In this document: piece after piece, positions 42,693 through 52,776 of the stretch
Numbering within the stretch: the first letter of the stretch is position 1
How the letters are laid out: each line of letters begins with the position of its first letter
Assembly: GCF_022429645.1 (NCBI RefSeq)
Contig: NZ_CP092480.1
Location: 266,001-330,000 of the forward strand
Direction: 5' to 3'
Length of the DNA stretch: 64,000 nucleotides
From: Lutibacter sp. A80
GTDB taxonomy: Bacteria > Bacteroidota > Bacteroidia > Flavobacteriales > Flavobacteriaceae
Program-made: the position numbers and the translations under genes
The notes under the pieces: generated by a model
Told to the model about the DNA's origin: nothing
Database searches by the model: none
The model's input: the letters and a program-made list of their open reading frames with translations, nothing else

Positions 42693-44306
42693 ATGAAGTT
42701 TAATTATATATTAATTATTACAGTTTTATACTGTTTAAATGGTGTATCGCAAAACAAACAATCTGTATTGTTTTCTATTGATACAACTCCTTTTTATACT
42801 CAAGAGTTTTTAGAGAATTACAATAAAAATACAAGTTTAATAGCAGATTCATTAAATAGCATTGACGATTATTTAGAATTATTTATAAATTATAAATTAA
42901 AAGTTAAAGAAGCTAAAGAGCTTAAATTAGATACTTTATCAAGTTATATTAATGAGTTAAAAGATTATAAAGCACGTTTAGTTCAACCGTTTTTAAAAGA
43001 TAAAAAAGTAACCGCTAAATTAGTTAAAGAAGCTTATAAAAGACTTCAAAAAGAAATTAATGCGAGTCATATTTTAGTGTCTTTAAAACCAACTGCAACT
43101 CCACAAGATACTTTAACAGCTTATACAAAGTTACTTGAAGCACGTAAATTAATTTTAAATGGAACTCCTTTTTCAGAGGTTGCCAAACAATTTTCAGATG
43201 ATCCATCAGCACAACATAATGGTGGTAATTTGGGTTTTTTTACAGCTTTACAAATGGTTTACCCATTTGAAAATGCAGCATATACAACAGCTGTAAATTC
43301 AGTTTCAAAACCTTTTAGGACTCAATTTGGATTTCATATTTTACAAGTTCACCAAATAAGGCCTGCTCTTGGTGAAGTTGAAGTTGCACATATAATGGTA
43401 AAAAATAATGAAAGCAATGCAGCTAAATCAAAAATTGATTCTATTTATAAGTTGCTTTTAAATAATAAAGAACCTTTTTCTGAATTAGCCTTAAAATTAT
43501 CTGACGATAGAGCAACAGCGTCAAAAGGAGGGAAGTTGGGTAAGTTTACCTACGGACAAATGGTTGAGGCTTTTTCTAAAGTCGCATTTGAATTAGAGCA
43601 CACTTCAGAAATTTCAAAACCTTTTAAAACGGAATATGGTTGGCATATTATTAAACTATTAAAAAAATATCCTGTTCAAAGTTTTGATGAAATAAAAGAT
43701 GATTTAACACGTAAAATTGAGCGCGATGAACGTTCAAATTTAATTGGAAAATCAGTAATTGATAGCTTGCAAAAAAAATATACTATCTTAGTAGATTCAT
43801 TGGCTTTAAATCAATTTAAAGATAGAAATTGGCGAAACTTAACCAATGTAAATACTATTTTATTAACAATAAATGAAAAGGAAATTAGACAAGTTGAATT
43901 TGCAAAATTTTTAAAATTAAATTTAAACGAAACTGTTTTAAGTGCTTTTGAAAAATTTAAAGAACAAGAGGTGCTTAATTATTATAAAGAAACTATTGAG
44001 TTTACAAATGCAGAGTTTGCATCTACCTACAACGAGTTTAAAGACGGTTTGTTGTTGTTTGATTTGCTAGAGAAAAACGTTTGGGAAAAGTCTAAAGATA
44101 GTACAAATCTTTCAAATTATTTTATAAAATTTAAAGATACTAAATACGCAAATAAAGAGTTAGAATCTATAAAAGGATCTGTAATAGGTGATTATCAAAA
44201 TTACTTAGAAGATTTATGGATTAAAAATTTACATAAAAAATATAAGGTCAAAATTAATAAATCAGAAAAAAAGAGATTAACTAAATTAAATCAGAAAAAA
44301 AGTTGA
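42693..44306 (+). CDS. Secreted parvulin-type peptidyl-prolyl isomerase with two PpiC domains
   Basis: A 537-aa protein with a signal peptide (1 to about 19). Two tandem parvulin domains follow: about 120-225 (INASHILVSL ... GGNLGFFTALQMVYPFE ... FGFHILQV) and about 228-330 (VEVAHIMVKN ... GGKLGKFTYGQMVEAF ... YGWHIIKL). A helical C-terminus follows. Such proteins help outer-membrane proteins fold. It is the first of three consecutive chaperone genes. Confidence 0.9.
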   Translation: MKFNYILIITVLYCLNGVSQNKQSVLFSIDTTPFYTQEFLENYNKNTSLIADSLNSIDDYLELFINYKLKVKEAKELKLDTLSSYINELKDYKARLVQPFLKDKKVTAKLVKEAYKRLQKEINASHILVSLKPTATPQDTLTAYTKLLEARKLILNGTPFSEVAKQFSDDPSAQHNGGNLGFFTALQMVYPFENAAYTTAVNSVSKPFRTQFGFHILQVHQIRPALGEVEVAHIMVKNNESNAAKSKIDSIYKLLLNNKEPFSELALKLSDDRATASKGGKLGKFTYGQMVEAFSKVAFELEHTSEISKPFKTEYGWHIIKLLKKYPVQSFDEIKDDLTRKIERDERSNLIGKSVIDSLQKKYTILVDSLALNQFKDRNWRNLTNVNTILLTINEKEIRQVEFAKFLKLNLNETVLSAFEKFKEQEVLNYYKETIEFTNAEFASTYNEFKDGLLLFDLLEKNVWEKSKDSTNLSNYFIKFKDTKYANKELESIKGSVIGDYQNYLEDLWIKNLHKKYKVKINKSEKKRLTKLNQKKS

Positions 44307-45151
44307 AACAATTAATCGTTTATATATGTTTGTTTTTTACGTTACTGTCGTGTGATTATTTTACAATAAAAGATGATACGCGTGAAGCTGTAGCTCGAGT
44401 AAATGATACATACCTTTATAAAACGGATTTAAAAAATGTAGTTTCTTCAGGTGTTTCTAAAAACGATAGTATTTTATTGGTAAATAACTATATAAATAAT
44501 TGGATTAAACAACAATTATTACTTTCGAAAGCACAACTTAATTTAGAGAATAAAGCAGAAGAATTTGATGCTTTAGTAAAAACTTATAGAGAAGATTTAT
44601 TTATAAATTCATACAAAGAAGCCGTAGTTAAGCAGTATTTAGATACGGTAATTACAGAAAATGATATTCAAGACTTTTATGCTAAAAACAATCAGACTTT
44701 TAAATTAAACGAAGAGTTATTAAAATTAAAGTATATTAAAATTGGAAAAGATATTTATAATAAAGAATCGGTAATAAAATTGTTTAAATCTTCTAAAAAA
44801 AGCGATTTAGACAGCCTTCATTCTTTAGAAATGTCCTTAAAATCACACCACTTAAACGATTCGGTTTGGGTAAAATATACCGATCTAGTTTCTAAAGTGC
44901 CAATTTTAAAAAGTGAGGATAAAAACCAATTATTAAAAAAAGATAATTTTATAGAAAAAGAAGATTCATTAAGCTTATATTTGGTGCATGTAAAAGATGT
45001 ATTAAAAAGAAATGATATTGCTCCAACAAGCTATATAACTCCAACAATTAAGCAAATGATTTTACATCAACGTAAATTATTATTATTAAGAAATATAGAA
45101 GAAACATTAATAGATGATGCAAGAAAAAAACAACAATTTGAAACATATTAA
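44303..45151 (+). CDS. SurA-like lipoprotein without an obvious PpiC domain
   Basis: A 282-aa lipoprotein (lipobox LLSC at residue 17). It starts at a TTG that overlaps the preceding stop codon (ttga). The N-terminal helical part (VARVNDTYLYKTDLKN ... IKQQLLLSKAQ) resembles SurA/PpiC chaperone domains. The region where the isomerase domain should be lacks the parvulin core. It probably acts as a chaperone or partner of its two neighbours. Confidence 0.75.
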   Translation: MKQLIVYICLFFTLLSCDYFTIKDDTREAVARVNDTYLYKTDLKNVVSSGVSKNDSILLVNNYINNWIKQQLLLSKAQLNLENKAEEFDALVKTYREDLFINSYKEAVVKQYLDTVITENDIQDFYAKNNQTFKLNEELLKLKYIKIGKDIYNKESVIKLFKSSKKSDLDSLHSLEMSLKSHHLNDSVWVKYTDLVSKVPILKSEDKNQLLKKDNFIEKEDSLSLYLVHVKDVLKRNDIAPTSYITPTIKQMILHQRKLLLLRNIEETLIDDARKKQQFETY

Positions 45152-45152
45152 A

Positions 45153-46535
45153 ATGAAAGCAAACATAATTTTAATAGCACTACTTTTTATTTTTACAGGT
45201 ATACATGCGCAAGATAGTACAACATCAAATTCAGAGAGAATTAAAGTAGATGGTGTGGCAGTTGTAATTGGTAAAAATATTGTTTTAGACTCTGATATAG
45301 ATAAATTCAAAAAAGAATTAGAAAATCGTATGGAAGGGGCAAAGTTAAACATTACAGATTGTGAAATTTTAGAAGAAATAATGACACAAAAATTACTTGC
45401 ACATCATGCAGTTGTAGATAGTGTTTTGGTTTCTGAAGCAGAAGTAAATTCTCAAGTTGAACGTAATATTTCTTATTTTGCACAACAATTAGGTTCTATG
45501 GAAGCAGTTGTTGAATACTATGGATTTACTGACGAAGAAGATTTAAGAGAAGAGTTATATACCATACAAAATGAACAACTTTTAATTCAAAGAGAAAAAG
45601 AAAGCATTACAGAAAAAATTGATGTTACTCCAGAAGAAGTAAGAAATTATTTTAATAACCTTGAAAAAGAAGGTAATTTACCAGAATTTAGTGCTGAAAT
45701 TGAGTTGGCTCAAATAGTAAAAACTTTAAAACCTTCGGAGGAAGAAACCAACCGTGTTATTGATAAGTTAAATGAAATAAAAAAAGATGTTGAAGACGGA
45801 TATAGTTTTAGATTAAAAGCAATAATTAATTCCGACGATCCAGCAGTTTCAGGAAATGGACCTGGAGCAGGAGGATTGTATAGCATTACAAGAGAATCTA
45901 ACTTTATTAAAGAGTTTAAAGAAGTTGCTTTTAGTTTAGATGAAGGTGAGATTTCTGAACCTTTTGAATCTGGATTTGGTTTTCATATTATTCTTGTAGA
46001 AAAAATTAAAGGACAAGAACGCGATGTGCGTCATATTTTAATTCAGCCAGAAATTTCTCAAGAAGAATTAGATGCTTCAATGGATGAATTGACTAAAATT
46101 AGATCGCAGATTTTAAGTGGTGAAATTACTTTTGAAGAAGCTGTAGCTAAATACTCTGATGATATTACAACAAAAAATAACCAAGGTTTAATTTTAAATC
46201 CACAAACAAACGATACACATTTCGATTTAACACGTATGGATCCAAATTTATACAGTAAAGTAAGTAGTTTAAAACCTGGTGAAATTACGGTTCCTTTTTA
46301 TGATGAAGTTAGAGGAGAATCTAAAATGCATAAAATTATTATGCTAAAAAGTAAAAATGAAACACATGTTGCTAATTTTATTGATGATTACGAAAAAATT
46401 CAAGAGTTAACTTTACAGAAAAAAGAAGAAGAAACTATTGAAGATTGGGCAAAAGATAAAATAGAAGACACTTATATTAAAATTAACGAAGACTTTAAAA
46501 AGTGTGATTTTAATAAAAATTGGAAAAAACAATAA
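45153..46535 (+). CDS. SurA-type periplasmic chaperone/peptidyl-prolyl isomerase
   Basis: A 460-aa protein. The ATG at 45153 gives a proper signal peptide ([13 protein letters not shown]), so the upstream in-frame ATG at 45114 is not used. An N-terminal SurA domain ([21 protein letters not shown]) is followed by two parvulin domains (about 170-275 and 280-385: [10 protein letters not shown] ... [19 protein letters not shown]). It supports outer-membrane protein assembly. It begins 1 bp after the stop of the previous gene. Confidence 0.9.
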   Translation: MKANIILIALLFIFTGIHAQDSTTSNSERIKVDGVAVVIGKNIVLDSDIDKFKKELENRMEGAKLNITDCEILEEIMTQKLLAHHAVVDSVLVSEAEVNSQVERNISYFAQQLGSMEAVVEYYGFTDEEDLREELYTIQNEQLLIQREKESITEKIDVTPEEVRNYFNNLEKEGNLPEFSAEIELAQIVKTLKPSEEETNRVIDKLNEIKKDVEDGYSFRLKAIINSDDPAVSGNGPGAGGLYSITRESNFIKEFKEVAFSLDEGEISEPFESGFGFHIILVEKIKGQERDVRHILIQPEISQEELDASMDELTKIRSQILSGEITFEEAVAKYSDDITTKNNQGLILNPQTNDTHFDLTRMDPNLYSKVSSLKPGEITVPFYDEVRGESKMHKIIMLKSKNETHVANFIDDYEKIQELTLQKKEEETIEDWAKDKIEDTYIKINEDFKKCDFNKNWKKQ

Positions 46536-46536
46536 T

Positions 46537-47490
46537 ATGTCTGATGTTGATACTTTAAAACAATTAGTTCAAAAATATAAAGACCTTAAAAAAGAAATTT
46601 CAAAGGTAATTATAGGTCAAGATGAAGCAATAGATCATATTTTATTATCTATCTTAAGTGGAGGACATTCTTTATTAATTGGTGTTCCTGGTTTAGCAAA
46701 AACATTAATTGTACATACTATTGCTCAAACATTAGGTCTCGATTTTAAACGTATACAATTTACACCAGATTTAATGCCTTCAGATATTTTAGGTAGTGAA
46801 ATATTAGATGAAACTAATCATTTTAAATTTATTAAAGGCCCTATTTTTAGTAATATAATATTAGCAGATGAAATTAATAGAACGCCTCCAAAAACGCAAG
46901 CTGCTTTATTAGAGGCTATGCAAGAGCGTTCTGTTACGGTTGCTGGTCATCATCATATTTTAGCAAAACCCTTTTTTGTATTAGCTACACAAAACCCTAT
47001 AGAGCAAGAAGGAACTTACCCGTTACCAGAAGCACAATTAGATAGGTTTATGTTTTCTATTCAGTTAGATTATCCTACTTTTGAAGAAGAAGTTGAAGTT
47101 GTTAAAGCAACTACTAATGATGAAAATCCAAAAGTTAATTCTATTTTAAGTTCTAAGGAAATTGTAGATTTTCAACATTTGGTGAGAAGAATTCCAGTTC
47201 CAGATAATGTAATAGAATACGCTGTTAAATTGGTTTCTAAAACTAGACCAAATTCAGAAAATGCTACAGAATTGGTAACTAATTATATAGATTGGGGAGC
47301 AGGACCAAGAGCTTCACAAAACTTAGTATTGGGAGCAAAAGCGCATGCCGCAGTAAACGGAAAATTTTCTCCAGATATTGAAGATGTTCAGGCTGTTGCT
47401 TTTTCAATTTTAAGACACAGAGTTGTTAGAAACTATAAAGCTGAAGCCGAAGGGATTTCAGAAAAACAACTTATTGAATCTTTATTTTAG
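46537..47490 (+). CDS. MoxR-family AAA ATPase
   Basis: A 317-aa protein starting [10 protein letters not shown] (ATG 46537, just past the SurA stop). Walker A is G49-VPGLAKT56, Walker B is ILAD111-E112, and sensor motifs [22 protein letters not shown] follow. MoxR ATPases act with von Willebrand A or DUF58 proteins, but no such partner is adjacent here; the next gene is convergent rsmD. Confidence 0.92.
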   Translation: MSDVDTLKQLVQKYKDLKKEISKVIIGQDEAIDHILLSILSGGHSLLIGVPGLAKTLIVHTIAQTLGLDFKRIQFTPDLMPSDILGSEILDETNHFKFIKGPIFSNIILADEINRTPPKTQAALLEAMQERSVTVAGHHHILAKPFFVLATQNPIEQEGTYPLPEAQLDRFMFSIQLDYPTFEEEVEVVKATTNDENPKVNSILSSKEIVDFQHLVRRIPVPDNVIEYAVKLVSKTRPNSENATELVTNYIDWGAGPRASQNLVLGAKAHAAVNGKFSPDIEDVQAVAFSILRHRVVRNYKAEAEGISEKQLIESLF

Positions 47491-47601
47491 CTAAAAAGTT
47501 AATTGGTTTAATTCTTAGTTGAGCGTTTTATAAGCGCTTATTGTTGTTATAGTTTAGCTTTCAGTTAGTATTTATTAGGTACTAATAAGCTTACTACTTA
47601 A

Positions 47602-48156
47602 CTATATATTAGCCTCATCAGAATTTTCGAAGAAGCTAAACATATTACCACCATATTTTTTTTGATAGCTAATTTTAGGATGTGTATCTAATTTGGTGTG
47701 TTTTGAATGTTCAACAATTAATAATCCATCATTGTTTAATAATTGATTATCGAAAACTAGATTTACAATTTTTTCAAATTTTTCTAATTCAAATTCATAA
47801 GGCGGATCAACAAAAATAACGTCAAATTTAGATGAAGTTTTTTCTAAATATTTATAAACATCACTTTTTATAGTGTGTATATCAGCTTCCAAAATTTTAG
47901 AGGTTTCATTTATAAATTTAATACAGCCAAAATGTACATCTACAGCTGTAATATTTGTTGTTCCTCTTGAAGCAAACTCATAGCTTATGTTACCAGTACC
48001 CGAAAATAAATCCAGTACAACTAATTGGTCAAAATAGAATAAGTTGTTTAGAATGTTAAATAAGGCTTCTTTAGCCATATCAGTTGTTGGTCTAACTGGT
48101 AATTTTTTAGGTGCTTGTAGCCGTTTACCTTTAAATTTTCCGGAAATTATTCGCAT
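47602..48156 (-). CDS. rsmD: 16S rRNA (guanine-N2) methyltransferase RsmD
   Basis: A 184-aa SAM methyltransferase. RIISGKFKGKRLQAP at the N-terminus, SAM motif DLFSGTGNISYEFASRG (about 49-65), and catalytic D117-P-P-Y120. It modifies G966 of 16S rRNA (E. coli numbering). It overlaps the end of the DUF3822 gene by one base. Confidence 0.93.
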   Translation of the reverse strand: MRIISGKFKGKRLQAPKKLPVRPTTDMAKEALFNILNNLFYFDQLVVLDLFSGTGNISYEFASRGTTNITAVDVHFGCIKFINETSKILEADIHTIKSDVYKYLEKTSSKFDVIFVDPPYEFELEKFEKIVNLVFDNQLLNNDGLLIVEHSKHTKLDTHPKISYQKKYGGNMFSFFENSDEANI

Positions 48157-48998
48157 TAAAATTGATTTAGTACTGTAAAGTTAGTGTGCTCAGAAATACC
48201 ATCGATTAAAGTTGTTGGTTTTTCTGATTTATAGAAATCTATATTTCTAATATATTGGTAAAGTATTGTGTATAATTCAGATTCTTTTTCTATATCTCCT
48301 AAAAGAATTAGTTTAAATTCTTCTGGATTTAAATTTAATTGTTCAGCAGTAAAAAGTATATAGTAGATAAAATCTTCTTTTGTTTTAAATGTGTGAAAAT
48401 TGTATAATTCTAATTTTTTATTTTTTAAAACTACAATTTCAAAACTAAAATTAGAAACGTTTACAAAACAATAATCTTCATTAGAGTTTTTATAGGTTTT
48501 TAAAAGTGTTTCAATTAAAATAGTTGATGAATGTTTAAAAATAAATGACCCGTATTTATCAATTAAAAAATTATTAATATTAACAAAAGGAATATAAACA
48601 TTTATTATTTCAGAATTATCAATTTCATCAAAAGTAATATAATCATTATCTAATACTTTTATAGTATTTTGTAAATAATGCTTTAAATTATTTTTATTAA
48701 AAAAGGGTAGTGGAACTTGGGTAATTAAGTTATTGTGATGCGTAACACTAACAGAATTATATTTAATTTGAAGTAATTCTTCTTGGTTAAATAAGCGTTT
48801 AACTAAATTTAAGTGTTCAAAAGGTGTTGGATTTGTATTGATGAATTGATGTCTTTGAAATACAGCAACACAGGAATTTAGTTTATTGTATACACAAAAA
48901 GAAAATCCATCCAAACTAAGTTGGATGGATAAATGGTTTTCTTCTAGATTTTTAAAATCTATAGATTTATTTTTCGATTTTCTTATCTCCTTTATCAT
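48156..48998 (-). CDS. DUF3822 family protein
   Basis: A 280-aa protein typical of Bacteroidota, usually beside rsmD as here. Features: LSIQLSLDGFSFCVYN near the start, PFVNINNFLIDKYGSF, and a C-terminal QYIRNIDF part. It looks like an actin-like ATPase-fold relative, but function is unknown. I chose the ATG at 48998 (MIKEIRKSKNK); an upstream in-frame ATG at 49034 overlaps the preceding gene even more. Confidence 0.8.
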   Translation of the reverse strand: MIKEIRKSKNKSIDFKNLEENHLSIQLSLDGFSFCVYNKLNSCVAVFQRHQFINTNPTPFEHLNLVKRLFNQEELLQIKYNSVSVTHHNNLITQVPLPFFNKNNLKHYLQNTIKVLDNDYITFDEIDNSEIINVYIPFVNINNFLIDKYGSFIFKHSSTILIETLLKTYKNSNEDYCFVNVSNFSFEIVVLKNKKLELYNFHTFKTKEDFIYYILFTAEQLNLNPEEFKLILLGDIEKESELYTILYQYIRNIDFYKSEKPTTLIDGISEHTNFTVLNQF

Positions 48999-49698
48999 AA
49001 AATGGAGGCCAGTTACCGTCTTCACTAACTTCACTTAAAGAACCAACTCTAATATATTCACCTCTTACTTCTTCACCACCAATTGCTTCTCTTTCTTGTT
49101 TTACTAAATTAATGTCCATTCCCTCTAAAATAATGGCTTTATCTACTTTTACTTCAAATACAGGAGCTTTTAAACCTGCAATTTTTTCGATAACTCCAAC
49201 TTCAATTTCAAAGTTTTTATCAGTATCTGGAATTTTCATCATATTTTTATAATCTGTTCCAGCAAATTGTGTTTTTACATCTTCGTATCCAATGGTATCA
49301 ACAACTCTTTCTTCAATTTCTTTTGTAATACCACCTCCAAGATTAATAGTTTTAGGTACGTTTCTAGTTTGAGTTAAAGCAAACTTAGCAGTATCAATAA
49401 ATTTTATAAGATCTTCTCCTTTAGCAGTATATGTTCCAGTTACTTTTTTATGCGCAACTTCTGCATCACGTATAATTTTTAGCTTACTAATAACTTTAGC
49501 ATACTTTTCTTTTTTCTCCTTGTTAAATTTAATAGGCTTTCTAATTTCAAAGTTAATTTTATATACTAAAAATGCTGCAAGAGCAATTAGTATTATAGAA
49601 ATTATCCAATGTAATTTTCTAGGAATAAAATTAACTATAGCATATGCTAAAAGCCCTGTAACCAAAATACCCGCTAGGATAATCAAAATTGTTGTCAT
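48967..49698 (-). CDS. Membrane-anchored protein of unknown function
   Basis: A 243-aa protein with two N-terminal membrane helices (about 3-24 and 32-48), then a soluble part with a helix (EKYAKVISKLKIIRDAEVAHKKVTGTY). It ends with a beta-rich region and the tail GNWPPFYDKGDKKIEK. It is conserved upstream of DUF3822/rsmD in related bacteria as far as I recall. The family is unnamed. Confidence 0.7.
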   Translation of the reverse strand: MTTILIILAGILVTGLLAYAIVNFIPRKLHWIISIILIALAAFLVYKINFEIRKPIKFNKEKKEKYAKVISKLKIIRDAEVAHKKVTGTYTAKGEDLIKFIDTAKFALTQTRNVPKTINLGGGITKEIEERVVDTIGYEDVKTQFAGTDYKNMMKIPDTDKNFEIEVGVIEKIAGLKAPVFEVKVDKAIILEGMDINLVKQEREAIGGEEVRGEYIRVGSLSEVSEDGNWPPFYDKGDKKIEK

Positions 49699-49778
49699 TT
49701 GAATTTTCTTTTTTAATGTGTGTACGCAAATCTACAAATTTTTTTTAATGAGAAAAACTTTTTGGTAAAATCAATTTG

Positions 49779-49786
49779 TATATTTG
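49779..49786 (+). promoter_or_regulatory. -7 box (TATATTTG) before the RecD-like helicase gene
   Basis: It matches TAnnTTTG 15 bp before the chosen ATG and overlaps an alternative in-frame TTG start at 49784, which supports starting at 49802. Confidence 0.45.
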
Positions 49787-49801
49787 AAATTTATTATCAA
49801 T

Positions 49802-51226
49802 ATGATTAAAACACCAGTTAAATTTTACCAAAAATTAGTTGAAAAGTTCCCTTTTGAACCTACCAATTCGCAAAATATATTATTAGAAGATTTATCTAAT
49901 TTTGTTTTTGATACTAATAAGCAATCTTTATTTCTTATTAAAGGTTATGCAGGTACAGGAAAAACAACTACAATTAGTACAGTTGTCAATAATTTATGGG
50001 AAATCGGAAAAAAAGCTGTTTTGTTAGCACCAACCGGTAGGGCTGCAAAAGTTATTTCTGGTTACTCGAAACGACAAGCTTTTACAATTCATAAAAAAAT
50101 TTATTTTCCAAAAAAAAATAAAGGAGGTGGTGTAGATTTTACTCTGCAAACTAATAAACACACAAATACTATTTTTATTATTGATGAAGCTTCAATGATT
50201 CCTGATAGTCCAACTAATGGTAAACTTTTTGAAAAAGGCTCTTTATTAGATGATTTAATATCGTATGTTTATTCGGGCGTGCAATGTAAAATTATTTTTA
50301 TTGGAGATACTGCACAGTTACCACCTGTTAAATTAGATATAAGTCCTGCTCTAGACGCACAAAAGTTAGCGCTTAACTATGATAAAGAAGTTAATGAAAT
50401 TGAATTAAATGAAGTAATGCGTCAGCATGTTGATTCTGGAATTTTAATTAACGCAACAGAATTACGTGTAATTATTGCAAATAATGCTTACGAAACATTT
50501 CAATTTAAATTAGGGTTCCCAGATTTGATTCGGTTAATTGATGGTTACGATATTGAAGATGCGATACACAGTGCTTACGATAATATTGGTGTAGAAGATA
50601 CTGCATTTATTGTGCGTTCAAATAAGCGTGCTAACCAATACAATCAACAAATTAGAAGTAAAATTAGAGGACAAGAAAACGAGATTTCTACAGGTGATTT
50701 TGTTATGGTTGTTAAAAATAATTATTTCTGGTTAAAAGAATCTAGTGAAGCCGGTTTTATTGCAAATGGAGATATTTGTGAAGTTCTTCAAATATTTAAT
50801 ATTAAAGATTTATATGGATTTAGATTTGCTGAAGTAAAAGTAAGAATGATTGATTATCCAAATCAGAAACCGTTTGAAACTGTATTGCTTTTAGATACTT
50901 TAACTTCTGAGACACCTTCTCTATCGTACGAAGATTCCAATAGATTGTACCACGAAGTAGGTAAAGATTTTGCTCATGAAACAAAATACAAACAGTTATT
51001 AGCTATAAAAAAGAGCAAGTATTTTAATGCTTTACAAGTAAAGTTTTCTTACGCAGTAACGTGTCATAAATCTCAAGGTGGGCAATGGAAAAATGTTTTT
51101 ATTGAACAGCCTTATTTGCCAGATGGACAAAGTGTTGAGTATTTAAGATGGTTATATACAGCTGTAACTAGAGCGCAAGAAAAAGTTTATTTAATTGGCT
51201 TTGAAGATGCTTTTTTTATTGAATAA
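49802..51226 (+). CDS. RecD-like/UvrD-fold ATP-dependent helicase
   Basis: A 474-aa SF1 helicase from ATG 49802 (MIKTPVKFYQKL). Walker A is G48-YAGTGKTT56, motif II is IIDEASMI, motif III is IFIGDTAQLPPV, and the C-terminal UvrD_C_2 part holds YAVTCHKSQGGQW ... YTAVTRA. It resembles the RecD/Dda group; RecBC-type partners are absent here. Probable role in repair or recombination. Confidence 0.9.
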   Translation: MIKTPVKFYQKLVEKFPFEPTNSQNILLEDLSNFVFDTNKQSLFLIKGYAGTGKTTTISTVVNNLWEIGKKAVLLAPTGRAAKVISGYSKRQAFTIHKKIYFPKKNKGGGVDFTLQTNKHTNTIFIIDEASMIPDSPTNGKLFEKGSLLDDLISYVYSGVQCKIIFIGDTAQLPPVKLDISPALDAQKLALNYDKEVNEIELNEVMRQHVDSGILINATELRVIIANNAYETFQFKLGFPDLIRLIDGYDIEDAIHSAYDNIGVEDTAFIVRSNKRANQYNQQIRSKIRGQENEISTGDFVMVVKNNYFWLKESSEAGFIANGDICEVLQIFNIKDLYGFRFAEVKVRMIDYPNQKPFETVLLLDTLTSETPSLSYEDSNRLYHEVGKDFAHETKYKQLLAIKKSKYFNALQVKFSYAVTCHKSQGGQWKNVFIEQPYLPDGQSVEYLRWLYTAVTRAQEKVYLIGFEDAFFIE

Positions 51227-51228
51227 TT

Positions 51229-52776
51229 TTAGGTGTTAAACGGAAGTGTGAAATAAAATGTAGAACCTTCATTTTTAGTGCTTTTAATCCAAATTTTACC
51301 TCCTAACATTTCTATAAAAGCTTTGCTTATAGAGAGCCCTAAACCAGCACCTTGAGTTGCATTTATATCATCAATATCTGCTTGTATAAAGCGTTCGAAA
51401 ATTGCTTTTTGTCTACTTAAAGGAACACCAATTCCTGTATCTTTAATGTAAAACTCAATAAAATTAGTTTCTTTTTTTATGGTGTAACCAACTTCTATCG
51501 ATCCTGTATCGGTGTATTTTATTGAATTCTTTATTAAATTGGTTAGAACAGCATAAAATTTTTCATAATCGGTTTTAATTATAACTGGTGAATTAGCTAA
51601 AGTTTTATTGAGTTTAAATTTAAGCCCCTTATTAGTAGCTTCGAGATTAAAAAAGTTAAAAAGATTGTTTAATTGTTCATTAACGTCTACTTCAGAATAT
51701 TTTATAGACATTAAACGAGCTTCGATTTTAGAAATATCAATAATATTATTTATTAAATTAAGCATACGATCTCCGCTTTTTTCAATAATACTAATATATT
51801 TCTCTTTTTTTTCGTTTGTAAGATGTGGTGTTTTTAGTAATTCCGTAAAACCAAGAATACCACTCATTGGAGTTCTAATTTCGTGACTAATATTTGCAAG
51901 GAATGCTGTTTTTAAACGTTCACTTTTTTCGGCTTCTTCTTTTGCATTTATTAAGTCTTGTTCTGTTTGTTTTAGCTGTGTAATGTCAAATGCAGAAATT
52001 ATAATTGCATCTAATCCTAACCATTTTATCTGATTAATATTAACGTTTACCCATTTTTCAGTATGGTTTTTTTTTAATATTTTAACTTCAGAACTTAGTG
52101 TTTTATCTTCTTTTAGTTCAGATGTATTTATATTTTCATAAAACAATTTAAAATCTGGATGTAATAAGTTAGAAATATCTAAGTTAACAAGTTCCATAAA
52201 ATCATAACCAGTAAATTGTTCGGCAGAATTATTGGCATAAATAATGCGTTTGTTATGAAAAATAAGAATACTAGCCGCAGTTGTTTTTAATAAAGTACGA
52301 AGGCATTGCTCACTTTCTATTAACGATTTTTCTACTATTTGTTGTTGTTTATGTTCGTATGCTTGTGTTAGTTTTATACCTAAATTATTTACAATGGGAT
52401 TTAATTCGTTTATAAGATTAATGCTAAAAGGTTTTTTTCTTCCTAAAATTAAAATTCCATAATTTGTTAAATTATATGCATAATAAACAGCGTTATTATG
52501 TTCTAATTGCAAACAAGGTTCGTAATTAGACTTTTGTTTATTTGAAAAATAAGACTTAACATATTCCCAATCTTTAGAGTTTTTATAAACATAAGGGATA
52601 ATCAAGATTTCTTTAAAATGTAAATCTTGTTTCTTTAGAACTCCTGCTGAAAAACAATTTAATTTTCGAAGGTATAGAGGGATACTTTTGTTTAAAATTG
52701 TAGACTCATTACTTTCGTTTAAAGAACTTAAAACAAGTTCTAGTAGCATTTCCGATTTTAAGACGTTTTTTACCAT
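51229..52776 (-). CDS. PAS-domain hybrid-type sensor histidine kinase
   Basis: A 515-aa cytoplasmic kinase with no signal peptide or membrane helices. A divergent N-terminal GAF-like part (1 to about 140) is followed by PAS (about 155-270; RIIYANNSAEQFTGYDF), HisKA with H298 (ISHEIRTPMSG), and HATPase_c (N417 in the N box, DTGIGVP, GLGLSISKAF). No receiver domain is attached. Its start overlaps the stop of the FIST gene by 7 bp, so the two work as a unit. Confidence 0.93.
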   Translation of the reverse strand: MVKNVLKSEMLLELVLSSLNESNESTILNKSIPLYLRKLNCFSAGVLKKQDLHFKEILIIPYVYKNSKDWEYVKSYFSNKQKSNYEPCLQLEHNNAVYYAYNLTNYGILILGRKKPFSINLINELNPIVNNLGIKLTQAYEHKQQQIVEKSLIESEQCLRTLLKTTAASILIFHNKRIIYANNSAEQFTGYDFMELVNLDISNLLHPDFKLFYENINTSELKEDKTLSSEVKILKKNHTEKWVNVNINQIKWLGLDAIIISAFDITQLKQTEQDLINAKEEAEKSERLKTAFLANISHEIRTPMSGILGFTELLKTPHLTNEKKEKYISIIEKSGDRMLNLINNIIDISKIEARLMSIKYSEVDVNEQLNNLFNFFNLEATNKGLKFKLNKTLANSPVIIKTDYEKFYAVLTNLIKNSIKYTDTGSIEVGYTIKKETNFIEFYIKDTGIGVPLSRQKAIFERFIQADIDDINATQGAGLGLSISKAFIEMLGGKIWIKSTKNEGSTFYFTLPFNT

